Positions 15,510 to 27,874 of a stretch of 64,000 nt of DNA are shown in pieces. The DNA lies in the NCBI GenBank assembly GCA_021820845.1, contig JAKADC010000009.1, forward strand, positions 1 to 64,000. The letters run 5' to 3'. A program made the position numbers and the translations under genes. Position 1 is the stretch's first letter, and each line of letters begins with the position of its first letter. Below the pieces are notes generated by a model. It was given only the letters and a program-made list of their open reading frames with translations, did no database searches and was not told where the DNA came from. The DNA is from Pseudomonadota bacterium. Lineage in GTDB: Bacteria; Pseudomonadota; Gammaproteobacteria; Burkholderiales; Thiobacillaceae.

Positions 15510-16870
15510 TCTTCATTTCAGCCGGCCACAAATCGTCGGGCAAGACCACGCTGACGCTCGGCCTCTGCGCCGCGCTGCATGCCCGCGGACATGTCGTCCA
15601 GTCGTTCAAGAAGGGACCCGACTACATCGATCCGCTGTGGCTGGGGATGGCCGCGCAGCGCCCCTGCTATAACCTCGACTTTCACATGATGCAGCGCGAC
15701 GAGATCGAGCGACAGTTCGCGCGTGCGGCGACCGGCGCGCGCATCAGCCTGATCGAGGGCAACAAGGGCCTGTACGACGGCCTCGACCTCGACGGGAGCA
15801 ACAGCAACGCGGCGCTCGCCAAACTGCTGGGCGCGCCGGTCGTGCTGGTGGTCGACGCGCGCGGCATGACGCGCGGGGTCGCGCCGCTGATCCTCGGCTA
15901 CCAGGCGTTCGACCGCGACATCCGCATTGCCGGCGTCATTCTCAACAACCTAGGCGGCAGCCGCCACGAATCGAAGCTCCGCGCGGTGATCGAGCACTAC
16001 ACCGACGTCGAGGTGATTGGGGCGGTTCAGCACGATCCGGGCATGCAGATCGCCGAGCGCCACCTCGGGCTCGTGCCGGCCAACGAACAGGAAGGGGCCC
16101 GCCGGCGGATCGCGCGCGTCGGTGAACGCGTGGCGGCGCAGGTCGACCTGGATCGTCTGCTCGCGATCGGCGACAGCGCCGCCGCGTTTTCCGCGCCGCC
16201 GCCGCCGGTGCCCGCGGCAGCGTCCGAGCGTCTGCGCATCGGCATCGCCCACGATCAGGCGTTCGGTTTTTACTACGCCGAGGACCTCGACAGCCTGCGC
16301 GCGGCGAACGTCGAGCTGGTCGACATCGACACCCTGCAAGCGCACGCGCTTCCCGAGATCGACGGCCTCATCATCGGCGGCGGTTTTCCCGAAATGTTCA
16401 TGGCCGAACTCGAAGGCAACGCGACGCTGCGTGCGCAGATCCGCAACGCCATCGAAGCCGGCCTGCCGACCTACGCGGAATGCGGCGGCCTGATGTACCT
16501 GTCCCGCAGCCTCACCTGGCAGGGCGCCACGAGGCAGATGGTCGGCGTCGTTCCAGGCGATACGGTGATGCACGAGCGTCCGGTCGGACGAGGCTACGCG
16601 CGGCTGCAGCCGACCGGCGACGACCGCTGGCAGGAAACCGACGCCATTTCCGCCCACGAATTTCACTATTCGAGCTTGGAAAACCTCCCGCCCGACTCCA
16701 TCTATGCGTACCAGGTGAAGCGCGGCCACGGCATCGACGGCGAGCATGACGGCTATCAGCAATACAATCTGCTCGCCGGCTACGTCCACCGCCGGGGCAG
16801 CGGAGCGCAGGGCTGGATCGCGCCATTTTTGAACCAGGTGCGCGCGCACAAGACGCACGCCGCCGATTAA
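15452..16870 (+). CDS. dsrN: DsrN, sirohaem amide-forming synthase (CbiA-like)
   Basis: DsrN resembles cobyrinic acid a,c-diamide synthase and is believed to amidate sirohaem to the form used by DsrAB. The protein has an N-terminal P-loop (AGHKSSGKTTLTLG) and a C-terminal class-I glutamine amidotransferase domain with the cysteine in TYAECGGLMYLS and a late histidine in HEFHYSSLE. From ATG 15452 it is 472 residues; a second ATG at 15500 (MPRVFISAGH) lies closer to the domain start and could be the true one. Confidence 0.92.
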   Translation: MNQQAIPTDSDKRGAQMPRVFISAGHKSSGKTTLTLGLCAALHARGHVVQSFKKGPDYIDPLWLGMAAQRPCYNLDFHMMQRDEIERQFARAATGARISLIEGNKGLYDGLDLDGSNSNAALAKLLGAPVVLVVDARGMTRGVAPLILGYQAFDRDIRIAGVILNNLGGSRHESKLRAVIEHYTDVEVIGAVQHDPGMQIAERHLGLVPANEQEGARRRIARVGERVAAQVDLDRLLAIGDSAAAFSAPPPPVPAAASERLRIGIAHDQAFGFYYAEDLDSLRAANVELVDIDTLQAHALPEIDGLIIGGGFPEMFMAELEGNATLRAQIRNAIEAGLPTYAECGGLMYLSRSLTWQGATRQMVGVVPGDTVMHERPVGRGYARLQPTGDDRWQETDAISAHEFHYSSLENLPPDSIYAYQVKRGHGIDGEHDGYQQYNLLAGYVHRRGSGAQGWIAPFLNQVRAHKTHAAD

Positions 16871-16887
16871 TTAGCGAAGGACGCACC

Positions 16888-17220
16888 ATGATCAAGATCA
16901 CCGATGCCGCCGCGGCGCAGATTCGCGCGGCCAACAACAACCCCGACGTATTCGACATGATCCTGCGGGTCGCCGCCTACCAGGAGGAGGACGGCTCGGT
17001 CAATTACGGCATGGGCTTCGACATCGAGCGCGAAGCGGACGAGCACCTCGTCGTGAACGGCATCGAGATCCTGATCGCCGCGTCGAGCACGCCGTACCTG
17101 CAGGGCGTGACGCTCGATTTCGTCGAACTGACCCCCGGCGACATGCGCTTCATCTTCATTCCGCCGTATTCCGCCGAGCCCGAATCCGAGTCCGACACCG
17201 ACGCGTCATCCGCCGAGTAA
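16888..17220 (+). CDS. dsrR: DsrR, IscA-like protein without the cluster cysteines
   Basis: This 110-residue protein has the A-type carrier (HesB/IscA) fold pattern MIKITDAAAAQIRAA...GMGFDIEREADEHLVVNGIEILI but contains no cysteine, as described for DsrR, which is needed for normal DsrAB levels after transcription. Its C-terminal tail is acidic and serine-rich. AAGGAC precedes ATG 16888, 17 bp after dsrN. Confidence 0.92.
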   Translation: MIKITDAAAAQIRAANNNPDVFDMILRVAAYQEEDGSVNYGMGFDIEREADEHLVVNGIEILIAASSTPYLQGVTLDFVELTPGDMRFIFIPPYSAEPESESDTDASSAE

Positions 17221-17223
17221 GCC

Positions 17224-18663
17224 ATGAACTACCTGCCGATTTTCCTCGATCTGCGCGACCGCCCCTGCCTCGTGGTGGGCGGCTCCGAAACCGCGGCGCG
17301 CAAGGCCGAACTGCTGCTGCGCGCCGGTGCGCAGGTCGCGGTTGCCGCCCCCGTCCTGCACGAAGGATTCGAGCGCCTGCCGCACGCGGAACGGCTGACG
17401 CGCGTGGCGGATGCCTTCACGCCCGAGCTGCTCGACGGCAAGGACGCCGTGATCGTGGTCGAGGATGACGCCGCTCTCGCCAAAAGCGTCGCCGACGCCG
17501 CACGGGCGCGTCACATCCCGGTCAACGTCGCGGACAAGCCGGCGCTGTGCAGCTTCATCCTGCCGTCGATCATCGACCGTTCGCCGATCATGGTCGCGGT
17601 TTCCAGCGGCGGCGAGTCGCCGGTCCTCGCGCGCATGCTGCGCGCGCGCCTGGAAACGCTGATCCCCGCCGCGTACGGCCGCCTGAGCGCGCTCGCTGCG
17701 CGCTACAAGGACCGCGTGCGCGCGGCGATCAAGCCCGAGCAGCGCCGCGCGTTCTGGGAGAAGGTGTTCCTGTCTCCGGTCGCCGAGATGGTCTTCTCGG
17801 GCCGCGACGCCGAAGCCGAGGCGCAGCTCGACGCCATGATCCGGGACGGCGCCGACAACGCCGCCGGCGGCGGCGAGGTCTATCTCGTCGGCGCCGGACC
17901 GGGCAATCCCGACCTGCTGACTTTCCGTGCCCTGCGCCTGATGCAGCAGGCCGACGTCATCGTCTACGACCGCCTCGTCTCGCAGCCCATCCTCGACATG
18001 TGCCGGCGCGACGCCGAGCGCATCTACGTCGGCAAGGAGCGCGACGACCATGCGGTGCCGCAGGAGGAGATCAATCTCATGCTCGTGCGCCTGGCCAAGG
18101 AGGGCAAGCGCACCCTGCGGCTGAAGGGCGGCGACCCCTTCATCTTCGGCCGCGGTGGCGAAGAGATCGAGACGCTGGTCGAACATGGCGTGCCGTTCCA
18201 GGTGGTGCCCGGTATCACCGCGGCCGCCGGCGTGGCGTCGTATGCGGGGATTCCGCTGACCCATCGCGACTATGCGCAGTCGGTCGCCTTCGTCACCGGG
18301 CATCTGAAGGAAAACACCTTCAACATGAACTGGGAAGGCATCGCCCGTCCCGACCAGACCATCGTCATCTACATGGGCCTGAAGGGGCTGCCGATGCTGT
18401 GCGAGACGCTGATCGCGCACGGGCTGAGCGCCGACACCCCGGCGGCGATCGTCCAGCACGGCACGCTGCCGACCCAGCGCGTCATCACCGGCACCCTCAC
18501 CACGCTGCCTGCGCTCGCCGAGCAGGCCGGGCTGCGGGCGCCCACGCTCATCATCGTCGGCAACGTCGTCAAGCTGCGCGAAAAACTCGGCTGGTACCAG
18601 CCTGAACCGCAGGGCGAGGCGGCGCGCCCCACGCCGCTCGAAAGCCCCGATACCCTGGGCTGA
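17224..18663 (+). CDS. cysG: Sirohaem synthase (trifunctional CysG)
   Basis: CysG methylates uroporphyrinogen III at C2 and C7, oxidises precorrin-2 with NAD+ and inserts iron, giving sirohaem. The 479-residue protein has the full two-part layout: an N-terminal dehydrogenase/ferrochelatase (MNYLPIFLDLRDRPCLVVGGSETAARKA) and, from about residue 215, the methyltransferase (VYLVGAGPGNPDLLTFRAL, LKGGDPFIFGRGGEE). It begins three bases after dsrR, placing cofactor supply under dsr operon control. Confidence 0.97.
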   Translation: MNYLPIFLDLRDRPCLVVGGSETAARKAELLLRAGAQVAVAAPVLHEGFERLPHAERLTRVADAFTPELLDGKDAVIVVEDDAALAKSVADAARARHIPVNVADKPALCSFILPSIIDRSPIMVAVSSGGESPVLARMLRARLETLIPAAYGRLSALAARYKDRVRAAIKPEQRRAFWEKVFLSPVAEMVFSGRDAEAEAQLDAMIRDGADNAAGGGEVYLVGAGPGNPDLLTFRALRLMQQADVIVYDRLVSQPILDMCRRDAERIYVGKERDDHAVPQEEINLMLVRLAKEGKRTLRLKGGDPFIFGRGGEEIETLVEHGVPFQVVPGITAAAGVASYAGIPLTHRDYAQSVAFVTGHLKENTFNMNWEGIARPDQTIVIYMGLKGLPMLCETLIAHGLSADTPAAIVQHGTLPTQRVITGTLTTLPALAEQAGLRAPTLIIVGNVVKLREKLGWYQPEPQGEAARPTPLESPDTLG

Positions 18664-18761
18664 CGATTCCCGTCCGCGCCGGCAATTTTGCCGACGCGGC
18701 GGTGCTCACCGCTCGCGGTGCGGGGCTAGAATAGGACCAAAGCGTCCTTAAAGAGCCTGTC

Positions 18762-22334
<3,573 letters not shown>

Positions 22335-22335
22335 C

Positions 22336-23349
22336 ATGATCGATCTCTCCACCGACTATCTTGGCCTCAGGCTGAAGAATCCGCTGGTGCCCTCGGCCTC
22401 GCCGCTGTCGCGCGACCTCGACACCGCGCTGCGGCTGGAAGACGCGGGCGCGGCCGCGCTGGTGATGTATTCGCTGTTCGAGGAGGAACTGCTGGCGGAG
22501 GACGCGATGCTCGACCGCTTTCTGCTGCACGCGGAACTGGGACACGCCGAAGCCGACAGCTTCCTGCCGTCCCACGGCAAATTCCAGAATGGGCTGGAGC
22601 GCTATTCGTCGCATCTTCACCAGCTCAAGCGACGGCTGGAGATTCCGGTGGTGGCAAGCCTTAATGGCGTGTCCCCGACCGGATGGGTGGAACTCGGGCG
22701 CGCGCTCGAACTCGCCGGCGCCGACGCGCTCGAGCTCAACGTCTACCACGTCGCCGCCGACATGCAGGCCACGGGCGAAGCCGTCGACGCGCGCTACATC
22801 GAACTGCTCACCGAACTGCGCCGCGTCGTGAGCCTGCCCATCGTGATGAAGCTGTCGCCTTTCTTTTCCTCGCTGCCGCACGTCGTGCGGCAGATCGAGC
22901 AGGCCGGGGCGCAGGGGGTGGCGCTCTTCAATCGCTTCTACCAGCCCGACATCGACCTCGACGAACTGTGCATGACGGACCGGCTGCATCTGTCCACGGC
23001 CGAGGAAGCGTTGCTGCGCATCCGCTGGATCGCGATCCTGCACGGACGCACGCGGCTGACGCTCGCGGCGACCGGCGGCGTCCACAGCGAGAGCGAGGCA
23101 CTGAAGCTGCTGCTGGCGGGGGCCGACGTGGTGCATCTCGCGTCCTGCCTGCTGCGGGAGGGGCCCGACAAGCTCACCGAAATCCTGGCCGGCATGCAGA
23201 ACTGGATGGAGGAAAGGGAATACGAATCGGTCGCCCAGATGAGAGGCAGCATGAGCCAGCAGAACCTGTCGGATCCCTCGGCCGCCGCCCGCGCGAGCTA
23301 CCGTCGGGTGCTCGACAGCTATTCGCCGCGGCCCGGCGTATGGTCGTGA
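22336..23349 (+). CDS. Dihydroorotate-dehydrogenase-like TIM-barrel oxidoreductase
   Basis: This 337-residue protein is of the FMN-binding DHOD/PreA type (DLSTDYLGLRLKNPLVPSASPLS, VVASLNGVSPTGW, IVMKLSPFFSSLPH, TGGVHSESEALKLLLAGADVV). It lacks the clear catalytic loop of PyrD, so it is probably not the pyrimidine enzyme. The start overlaps the end of nifJ by the pattern TGACATG (one base between stop and start), and the pairing with nifJ is frequent in other genomes, so it is likely an accessory electron-transfer partner of the PFOR. The substrate is unknown. Confidence 0.8.
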   Translation: MIDLSTDYLGLRLKNPLVPSASPLSRDLDTALRLEDAGAAALVMYSLFEEELLAEDAMLDRFLLHAELGHAEADSFLPSHGKFQNGLERYSSHLHQLKRRLEIPVVASLNGVSPTGWVELGRALELAGADALELNVYHVAADMQATGEAVDARYIELLTELRRVVSLPIVMKLSPFFSSLPHVVRQIEQAGAQGVALFNRFYQPDIDLDELCMTDRLHLSTAEEALLRIRWIAILHGRTRLTLAATGGVHSESEALKLLLAGADVVHLASCLLREGPDKLTEILAGMQNWMEEREYESVAQMRGSMSQQNLSDPSAAARASYRRVLDSYSPRPGVWS

Positions 23350-23376
23350 CAAGCGGCTCGCTCGGGCCGGCGCAGG

Positions 23377-23883
23377 CTAGCGCCTGAACATCGTGGCGCG
23401 GCGGTGCCTGCGCTGCCCCTTCGACGCGTAGGCGGAGGCCCGCATCTCCGCAAGGCCTTCCCCGTTGCTCCAGAAGTGTTCCATCGCGATATACGTGTAG
23501 GACGCCGACCAGCCGATCAGCAGCAGGCCGTTGAGCGCTTCCGCGCCCGCGAGCATGCGCAGGTCGCCGGTGGGAATGACGTCGCCGTAGCCGAGGGAGG
23601 TGAAGGTTTCCGCGGAAAAATACATGACCACGCTCATGCTGAAATGGCGGGCATCGCCGAGGGACCCCAGGCCGACGTAGCGGGCCAGCACGTAAACGGT
23701 CAGGCCGTAGAGGATGATCTCGGCGACGTGGGCGAAGAACGCGCCGAAGATCACCACGATGAGCTTGGTGCGCGGGGGAACGGCGATCGCCGGCAGGCTG
23801 ACGGTCAGCGCCCGCAGCACTTCGTAGTGGATGAGCGTGGTGAAGACAAGCAGTGCGATGCAGAACGCGGCAACTATGATCAT
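23377..23883 (-). CDS. Two-TM potassium channel family protein
   Basis: This 168-residue protein has an N-terminal hydrophobic segment (MIIVAAFCIALLVFTTLIHYEVL), a second segment (LIVVIFGAFFAHVAEIILYGLTVYVLA), a pore loop with the K+ selectivity filter FTSLGYGDV, and a final membrane helix (EALNGLLLIGWSASYTYIAM) followed by a basic tail. It has no RCK or cyclic-nucleotide domain. It is convergent with the gene before it; the 153 bp upstream (23884-24036) show no gene. Confidence 0.85.
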   Translation of the reverse strand: MIIVAAFCIALLVFTTLIHYEVLRALTVSLPAIAVPPRTKLIVVIFGAFFAHVAEIILYGLTVYVLARYVGLGSLGDARHFSMSVVMYFSAETFTSLGYGDVIPTGDLRMLAGAEALNGLLLIGWSASYTYIAMEHFWSNGEGLAEMRASAYASKGQRRHRRATMFRR

Positions 23884-24036
23884 CGTCTGGATTCCGGGCG
23901 CCGCGCGCAGGAGCGGCCCAACAGCGATCAGACAATCGCGCGTGGCGAAAATTCAGTTTCCGTCGGTGTCCGGCCGCGTCGTTCGATGCGTTTCCTGCGG
24001 ATATGCCGGTCAGCGGGGGCGGGTCGCGAGTCCCGA

Positions 24037-24702
24037 CTAGCGTCCTTCGCCGCGTCCGCCTGGCGCCACGCGGTGCTCGACCGCGAACACCGCGGCTTCC
24101 ACGCGCGACGAGAGATTGAGCTTCGCCAGAATGTGACGCACGTGCAGCTTGACGGTGTCGTGGCTGATGTCGAGCGTGCGGGCGATGGCCTTGTTGGATT
24201 CGCCGCGCGACAGATGGGAGAGGATTTCGCGTTCGCGCGGCGTCAGTGCGTCGAGCAGGGAACCCACGTCCTGGCTTTTCTGGTCGTACAGCTTGACGAG
24301 CTTGGCGGTCATGGCCGGGGCGACGACGGTTTCGCCGCGCTGGGCGCGCAGGATGGCGTCGACCACTTCATCCGGCTCCATGCTCTTCAAGAGGTAGCCA
24401 TTGGCGCCGGCGCGCAGCGCGCGCGCGAGGTCGTCTTCGGTTTCCGACAGCGTGAGGATGAGCACCGGCAGTTCGAAGCCGTCGGCGCGCAGTTGCTGCA
24501 TGAGCGTGATGCCGTCGGTGCCGGGCATGTTCAGGTCGACGATGAGGACGTCGGGCCGGTGGGCGCGCACCAGCATTTCCACGTCGTCGGCGTTGCCGGT
24601 GAAGGCGGTGACTTCGATCTCGCCGCTTTGTTCGAGCAGTTCGGCGAGACCCTTGCGGAACAGGGTGTGGTCGTCGACGAGGATGATGCGGGTGAGGCTC
24701 AT
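24037..24702 (-). CDS. NarL/FixJ-family response regulator
   Basis: This 221-residue protein has a receiver domain (RIILVDDHTLFRKGLAELLE, phospho-acceptor aspartate in VLIVDLNMPGTDG near residue 55, then LTLSETEDDLARALRAGANGYLLK) and a C-terminal LuxR-type helix-turn-helix (LTPREREILSHLSRGESNKAIARTLDISHDTVKLHVRHIL). Its start overlaps the stop of the sensor kinase gene, so the two form one operon. It resembles nitrate/nitrite regulators of the NarL type; the true signal is unknown. Confidence 0.92.
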   Translation of the reverse strand: MSLTRIILVDDHTLFRKGLAELLEQSGEIEVTAFTGNADDVEMLVRAHRPDVLIVDLNMPGTDGITLMQQLRADGFELPVLILTLSETEDDLARALRAGANGYLLKSMEPDEVVDAILRAQRGETVVAPAMTAKLVKLYDQKSQDVGSLLDALTPREREILSHLSRGESNKAIARTLDISHDTVKLHVRHILAKLNLSSRVEAAVFAVEHRVAPGGRGEGR

Positions 24703-25913
24703 GCGGAGGGCTCGCTCTGCTGGTAGGGCGCGGTGCGTTGCGGAAAGACGAGGCGGACGACGGTGCCGCCGGCGGGTCGCGATTCGACGGTGAGCTTGCC
24801 GTTCAGCCGCGCGGCCCGCTCGCGCATGATCGTCAGCCCGAAGCTCTTGCCCATGGCGGACGATTCGTCCTTCTTCTGCACGCCCACGCCGTCGTCGGCC
24901 ACGTTGACGATGTACTGGCCGTTCTCGAGATCGAGCGTGATGACGACATGGCGCGCGCGCGCGTGCTTGGCGATGTTGTAGAGCGATTCCTGGATGATGT
25001 GGAAGACCTGGATTTCCTCGTCGGGCGACAGCGTCACGTCCTGCACCAGGTTGAGGAAATCGACGTCCGCGCTGGCCTTCCGGCGGAAGCTCTTCGCCAT
25101 TTCCTGGATCGCGGGCACCAGACCGCGCGGGTTGATGCGGTCGCGGTACTGGGTGATGAGGTCGCGCAGGTCGGCGTAGGCGAGATCCACCGCTTCCTCG
25201 ACGTCGCTGACGTAGCGATTGGCCTTGGGATAGTCCTCATGGCGCATCGCGTCGGAGAGCACCGTCAGCCGCATCTTGGCGTACGCCAGCGTCTGCGCCA
25301 GCGAATCGTGGATCTGGTTGGCGAGCATCTGGCGTTCGTTCATGAGCGAGATGCGCATGTTCTCGCGCGTCAGCCGCGCATTCTCGAGCGCGATGCCGAG
25401 GTGTTCGCTGATCGAGCGGAACAGCAGGCGGACGTCTTCGGGAACGACGTGGCCTTCTTCCAGGAACAGGTTGTATACGCCCATGACCTGGTTCTTGTGC
25501 ATCAGCGGCACAGCCACGACCGTGCTGCAGGTGTCGCTGAAATAGGGGTCGTTGGCCTGGCGCTTGCAGAAGGCGACGTTGTTCCAGCTGCTCACCGAGA
25601 CCTCGCGCGCGGCCTTGCCGCAGACACCGCAGTCGACGCTCACGATGTGCTCGTGCTCGACCAGGTCGGGCGGCAGGCCGACCGACGCGATCAGGCGCAG
25701 GTGCGTGCGGTCGTCGGTGATGACGCGCACGGCGCCGCCCTGGGCGCCGGCCAGCCGGATCATGGTCGACAGGAAGCGCCCCAGCAGCTGTTCGACGTTG
25801 GAATCCGTGGACAGGCTGGTCGTGATCTCCGACAGCACCCGCAGCGCCGGAACGCTGACGTCGGCGGAATCGGTGAGGGGGCGCTGGATCAGCGGGTGAA
25901 TGTTGTCCTTCAT
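24699..25913 (-). CDS. NarX-like sensor histidine kinase with GAF domain
   Basis: This 404-residue soluble kinase has a GAF domain (about residues 25-185), a HisKA_3 dimerisation segment with the phospho-histidine in NQIHDSLAQTLAYAKMRL near residue 212, and an HATPase domain (GMGKSFGLTIMRERAARLNGKL). There is no transmembrane segment, unlike NarX. The GAF region contains a group of cysteines (DCGVCGKAAREV, VAFCKRQ, DTCSTV) that could bind an Fe-S cluster or haem, as in cytoplasmic redox sensors. It is co-transcribed with the response regulator. Confidence 0.88.
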   Translation of the reverse strand: MKDNIHPLIQRPLTDSADVSVPALRVLSEITTSLSTDSNVEQLLGRFLSTMIRLAGAQGGAVRVITDDRTHLRLIASVGLPPDLVEHEHIVSVDCGVCGKAAREVSVSSWNNVAFCKRQANDPYFSDTCSTVVAVPLMHKNQVMGVYNLFLEEGHVVPEDVRLLFRSISEHLGIALENARLTRENMRISLMNERQMLANQIHDSLAQTLAYAKMRLTVLSDAMRHEDYPKANRYVSDVEEAVDLAYADLRDLITQYRDRINPRGLVPAIQEMAKSFRRKASADVDFLNLVQDVTLSPDEEIQVFHIIQESLYNIAKHARARHVVITLDLENGQYIVNVADDGVGVQKKDESSAMGKSFGLTIMRERAARLNGKLTVESRPAGGTVVRLVFPQRTAPYQQSEPSA

Positions 25914-26107
25914 GCGGCGACCGGAAGACTTAGCGTTTCAGCATATCCCATTTCCGCTTGATTTCGCGGCCCGTTTCGCGCGTCGAAGCCGGCGGGGCGG
26001 GATGGGCGGGAGGAAGCTTTCGCGGCGCGGGCGAGCAGACGGCAGGCCGGGGCGACGCGAGCAAGCCGTCATTTTAACGCCAACCGGGAACGGCCAGCGC
26101 CTTCCTG

Positions 26108-26992
26108 TTACAGCAGATGTCCCTTTGCGACCGGAATGACCTGTCCGCCCACGCTGATTTCGGGCGCGCCGCCGGCCGCGCGGGCGCGCAGCAGGACCAG
26201 GGATGGCCGGTTCATCTCCTCGCCCTGTTCGATCCGCAGCGACAGGCTGGGCTCGGGAAAGAGCCGGTGCGCCAGCAGATAGGCGCCGAGGAAGGCCGCG
26301 CCGTTGCCGGTAGCGGGGTCCTCGCGCACGCCGTTCGCTTCGAAAAAGAACCGGGCGCGCAGGTCGTTCCAGGGGCGGCTCGCCTGCCGGCAAAAGACGT
26401 AGACCAGCGGCGGCAAGCCCTGCGCGGCCAGCGGCGCGAACGCGTCCAGATCCAGCCGGCAGCGCCGCAGGGCGTCGCGGCTGCGCAGCGGCACGATCAG
26501 CGCCGAAACGCCGGCGCTCACCTGCTGCACCGGGCTCGCGGCGTCGATATCGTCCGCCGACAGGCCGAGCGCGGCGGCGACCGGCTCGCGAGCGGCGATC
26601 GCCCCGAGCGCCGCCGGCGGCGCCTGGAACCACGCCGTTTCGGCGCCTTCGGCGGAAAGCTCGAACACGACGGGAACCGTGCCCACGGCGAGATTCAGTT
26701 GCAGCGGGTCGGGCGCGTCGCGCGCGAGGCGCTGGCGGATCACCCAGGCCGTGCCCAGGATCGGGTGTCCGGCAAAGGCGATTTCACGTGCCGGCGTGAA
26801 GATGCGCACGCGATAGCCGCCGTTCCTCTCGGGCGCGCCGCCGACGAAGGTCGTTTCCGAAAAATTCATCTCCGCCGCGATGCGCTGCATCGTTTCGCTG
26901 GCGAGCCCGTCGGCGCCGGTCACGACGGCGAGCTGATTTCCGCAATAGGGACGTTCGGCAAAAACGTCGACGATGTCGAAGGGATGGGTCAT
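26108..26992 (-). CDS. PhzF-family epimerase/isomerase
   Basis: This 294-residue protein is of the PhzF type (THPFDIVDVFAERPYCGNQLAVV at the start, EMNFSETTFV with the catalytic glutamate, and ATGNGAAFLGAYL near the end). Members isomerise or epimerise small metabolites; the substrate is unknown. ATG 26992 is preferred over an upstream TTG because the family begins at this point. It is third in the minus-strand series glcF-like, outer-membrane protein, phzF-like, after a 78-bp gap. The 194 bp between its stop and the sensor kinase start hold no gene. Confidence 0.88.
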   Translation of the reverse strand: MTHPFDIVDVFAERPYCGNQLAVVTGADGLASETMQRIAAEMNFSETTFVGGAPERNGGYRVRIFTPAREIAFAGHPILGTAWVIRQRLARDAPDPLQLNLAVGTVPVVFELSAEGAETAWFQAPPAALGAIAAREPVAAALGLSADDIDAASPVQQVSAGVSALIVPLRSRDALRRCRLDLDAFAPLAAQGLPPLVYVFCRQASRPWNDLRARFFFEANGVREDPATGNGAAFLGAYLLAHRLFPEPSLSLRIEQGEEMNRPSLVLLRARAAGGAPEISVGGQVIPVAKGHLL

Positions 26993-27070
26993 GGTCTCGC
27001 GTGTCCGTCGGCTGTCCGACAAAAAATGGAAGCGTATTTCGTTTTCACCGCGGGCGCCCGGGGCCGTGGA

Positions 27071-27874
27071 TCAGAAGCGAAGGGCGATGCCGGCGAGCCA
27101 GGCCTGGTCGGGCGCCGCCCGTGTCAGGCCCTTGCGGTAGCCGAAATCGACGTCGACGCCGGGCGTCACGGAATAGACGAGCCCGAACACCATCGAGCCG
27201 ACTCCGCGAGGGCCGTCGCGCGCGCCATTGCTTTCGAGGCTGGCATCGCCGACGAGGCGCAACGATTCGCCGAGCCGGTGTTCCGCCGCGACCGACGCAT
27301 GGAAAACGTGGCTGCGCTCATCCGGTGCGCGGTGGGGATTGCGGGTATCGCCGACGTGCAGGTGAAAGGTCCACGGATGGCGGGCGTAGCTCATCACGGC
27401 GAACACGCTCGGCGTGGCGTGTCCCGCCCCCAGCCCCTCGTCTTCGTTTCCGGTCGGCAGCCCCAGACCCGGACGCAGCGCGAAGCTCAATGCGCCGTCG
27501 TCGTAAAAGCGCCATTTGGCCGCAATCTCCATGTCCGAGACGCCGTTTTTCGTGGCGCCCGGCGCGCCGGGGCGTTCGGTCAGGCGTTCGTATGGCAGGC
27601 CGGCGATGAGGTCGAGGTTCTCGGCCAGGCCGACGGACAGCACCGCGTTGAAGCGATGAATTCTGACGTCGGACACGTCGTCCTTCGCGTGACTCAGGTC
27701 GTGCGTCAGTTCCAGTTGGGCGCGCCCCGTTCCTTGCGTACCCGTATCCTCCGTGAGCAGCGGATGCGCTGCAAAGGCGGTTCCCGTCCAGCATGCGAAA
27801 ACGAGGAAGCCATCGCGCGCCGACTGGATCGTGCACCGCGCTCCCGCCACGCGCGTCCGGGCCGGCCCATTCAC
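27071..27874 (-). CDS. Outer-membrane beta-barrel protein (transporter-like)
   Basis: The protein (267 residues from GTG 27874) has a hydrophobic leader ending TGTAFAAHPL and then alternating amphipathic strands (ELTHDLSHAKDD, FNAVLSVGLAENLDLIAGLPYE, WRFYDDGALSFALRPGLGLPTG, FGYRKGLTR), ending in IALRF with the C-terminal phenylalanine typical of outer-membrane barrels. It resembles the phenol-degradation MetA/transporter group. The GTGA start overlaps the stop of the GlcF-like gene, so it is co-translated with it. The cargo is unknown. Confidence 0.75.
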   Translation of the reverse strand: MNGPARTRVAGARCTIQSARDGFLVFACWTGTAFAAHPLLTEDTGTQGTGRAQLELTHDLSHAKDDVSDVRIHRFNAVLSVGLAENLDLIAGLPYERLTERPGAPGATKNGVSDMEIAAKWRFYDDGALSFALRPGLGLPTGNEDEGLGAGHATPSVFAVMSYARHPWTFHLHVGDTRNPHRAPDERSHVFHASVAAEHRLGESLRLVGDASLESNGARDGPRGVGSMVFGLVYSVTPGVDVDFGYRKGLTRAAPDQAWLAGIALRF

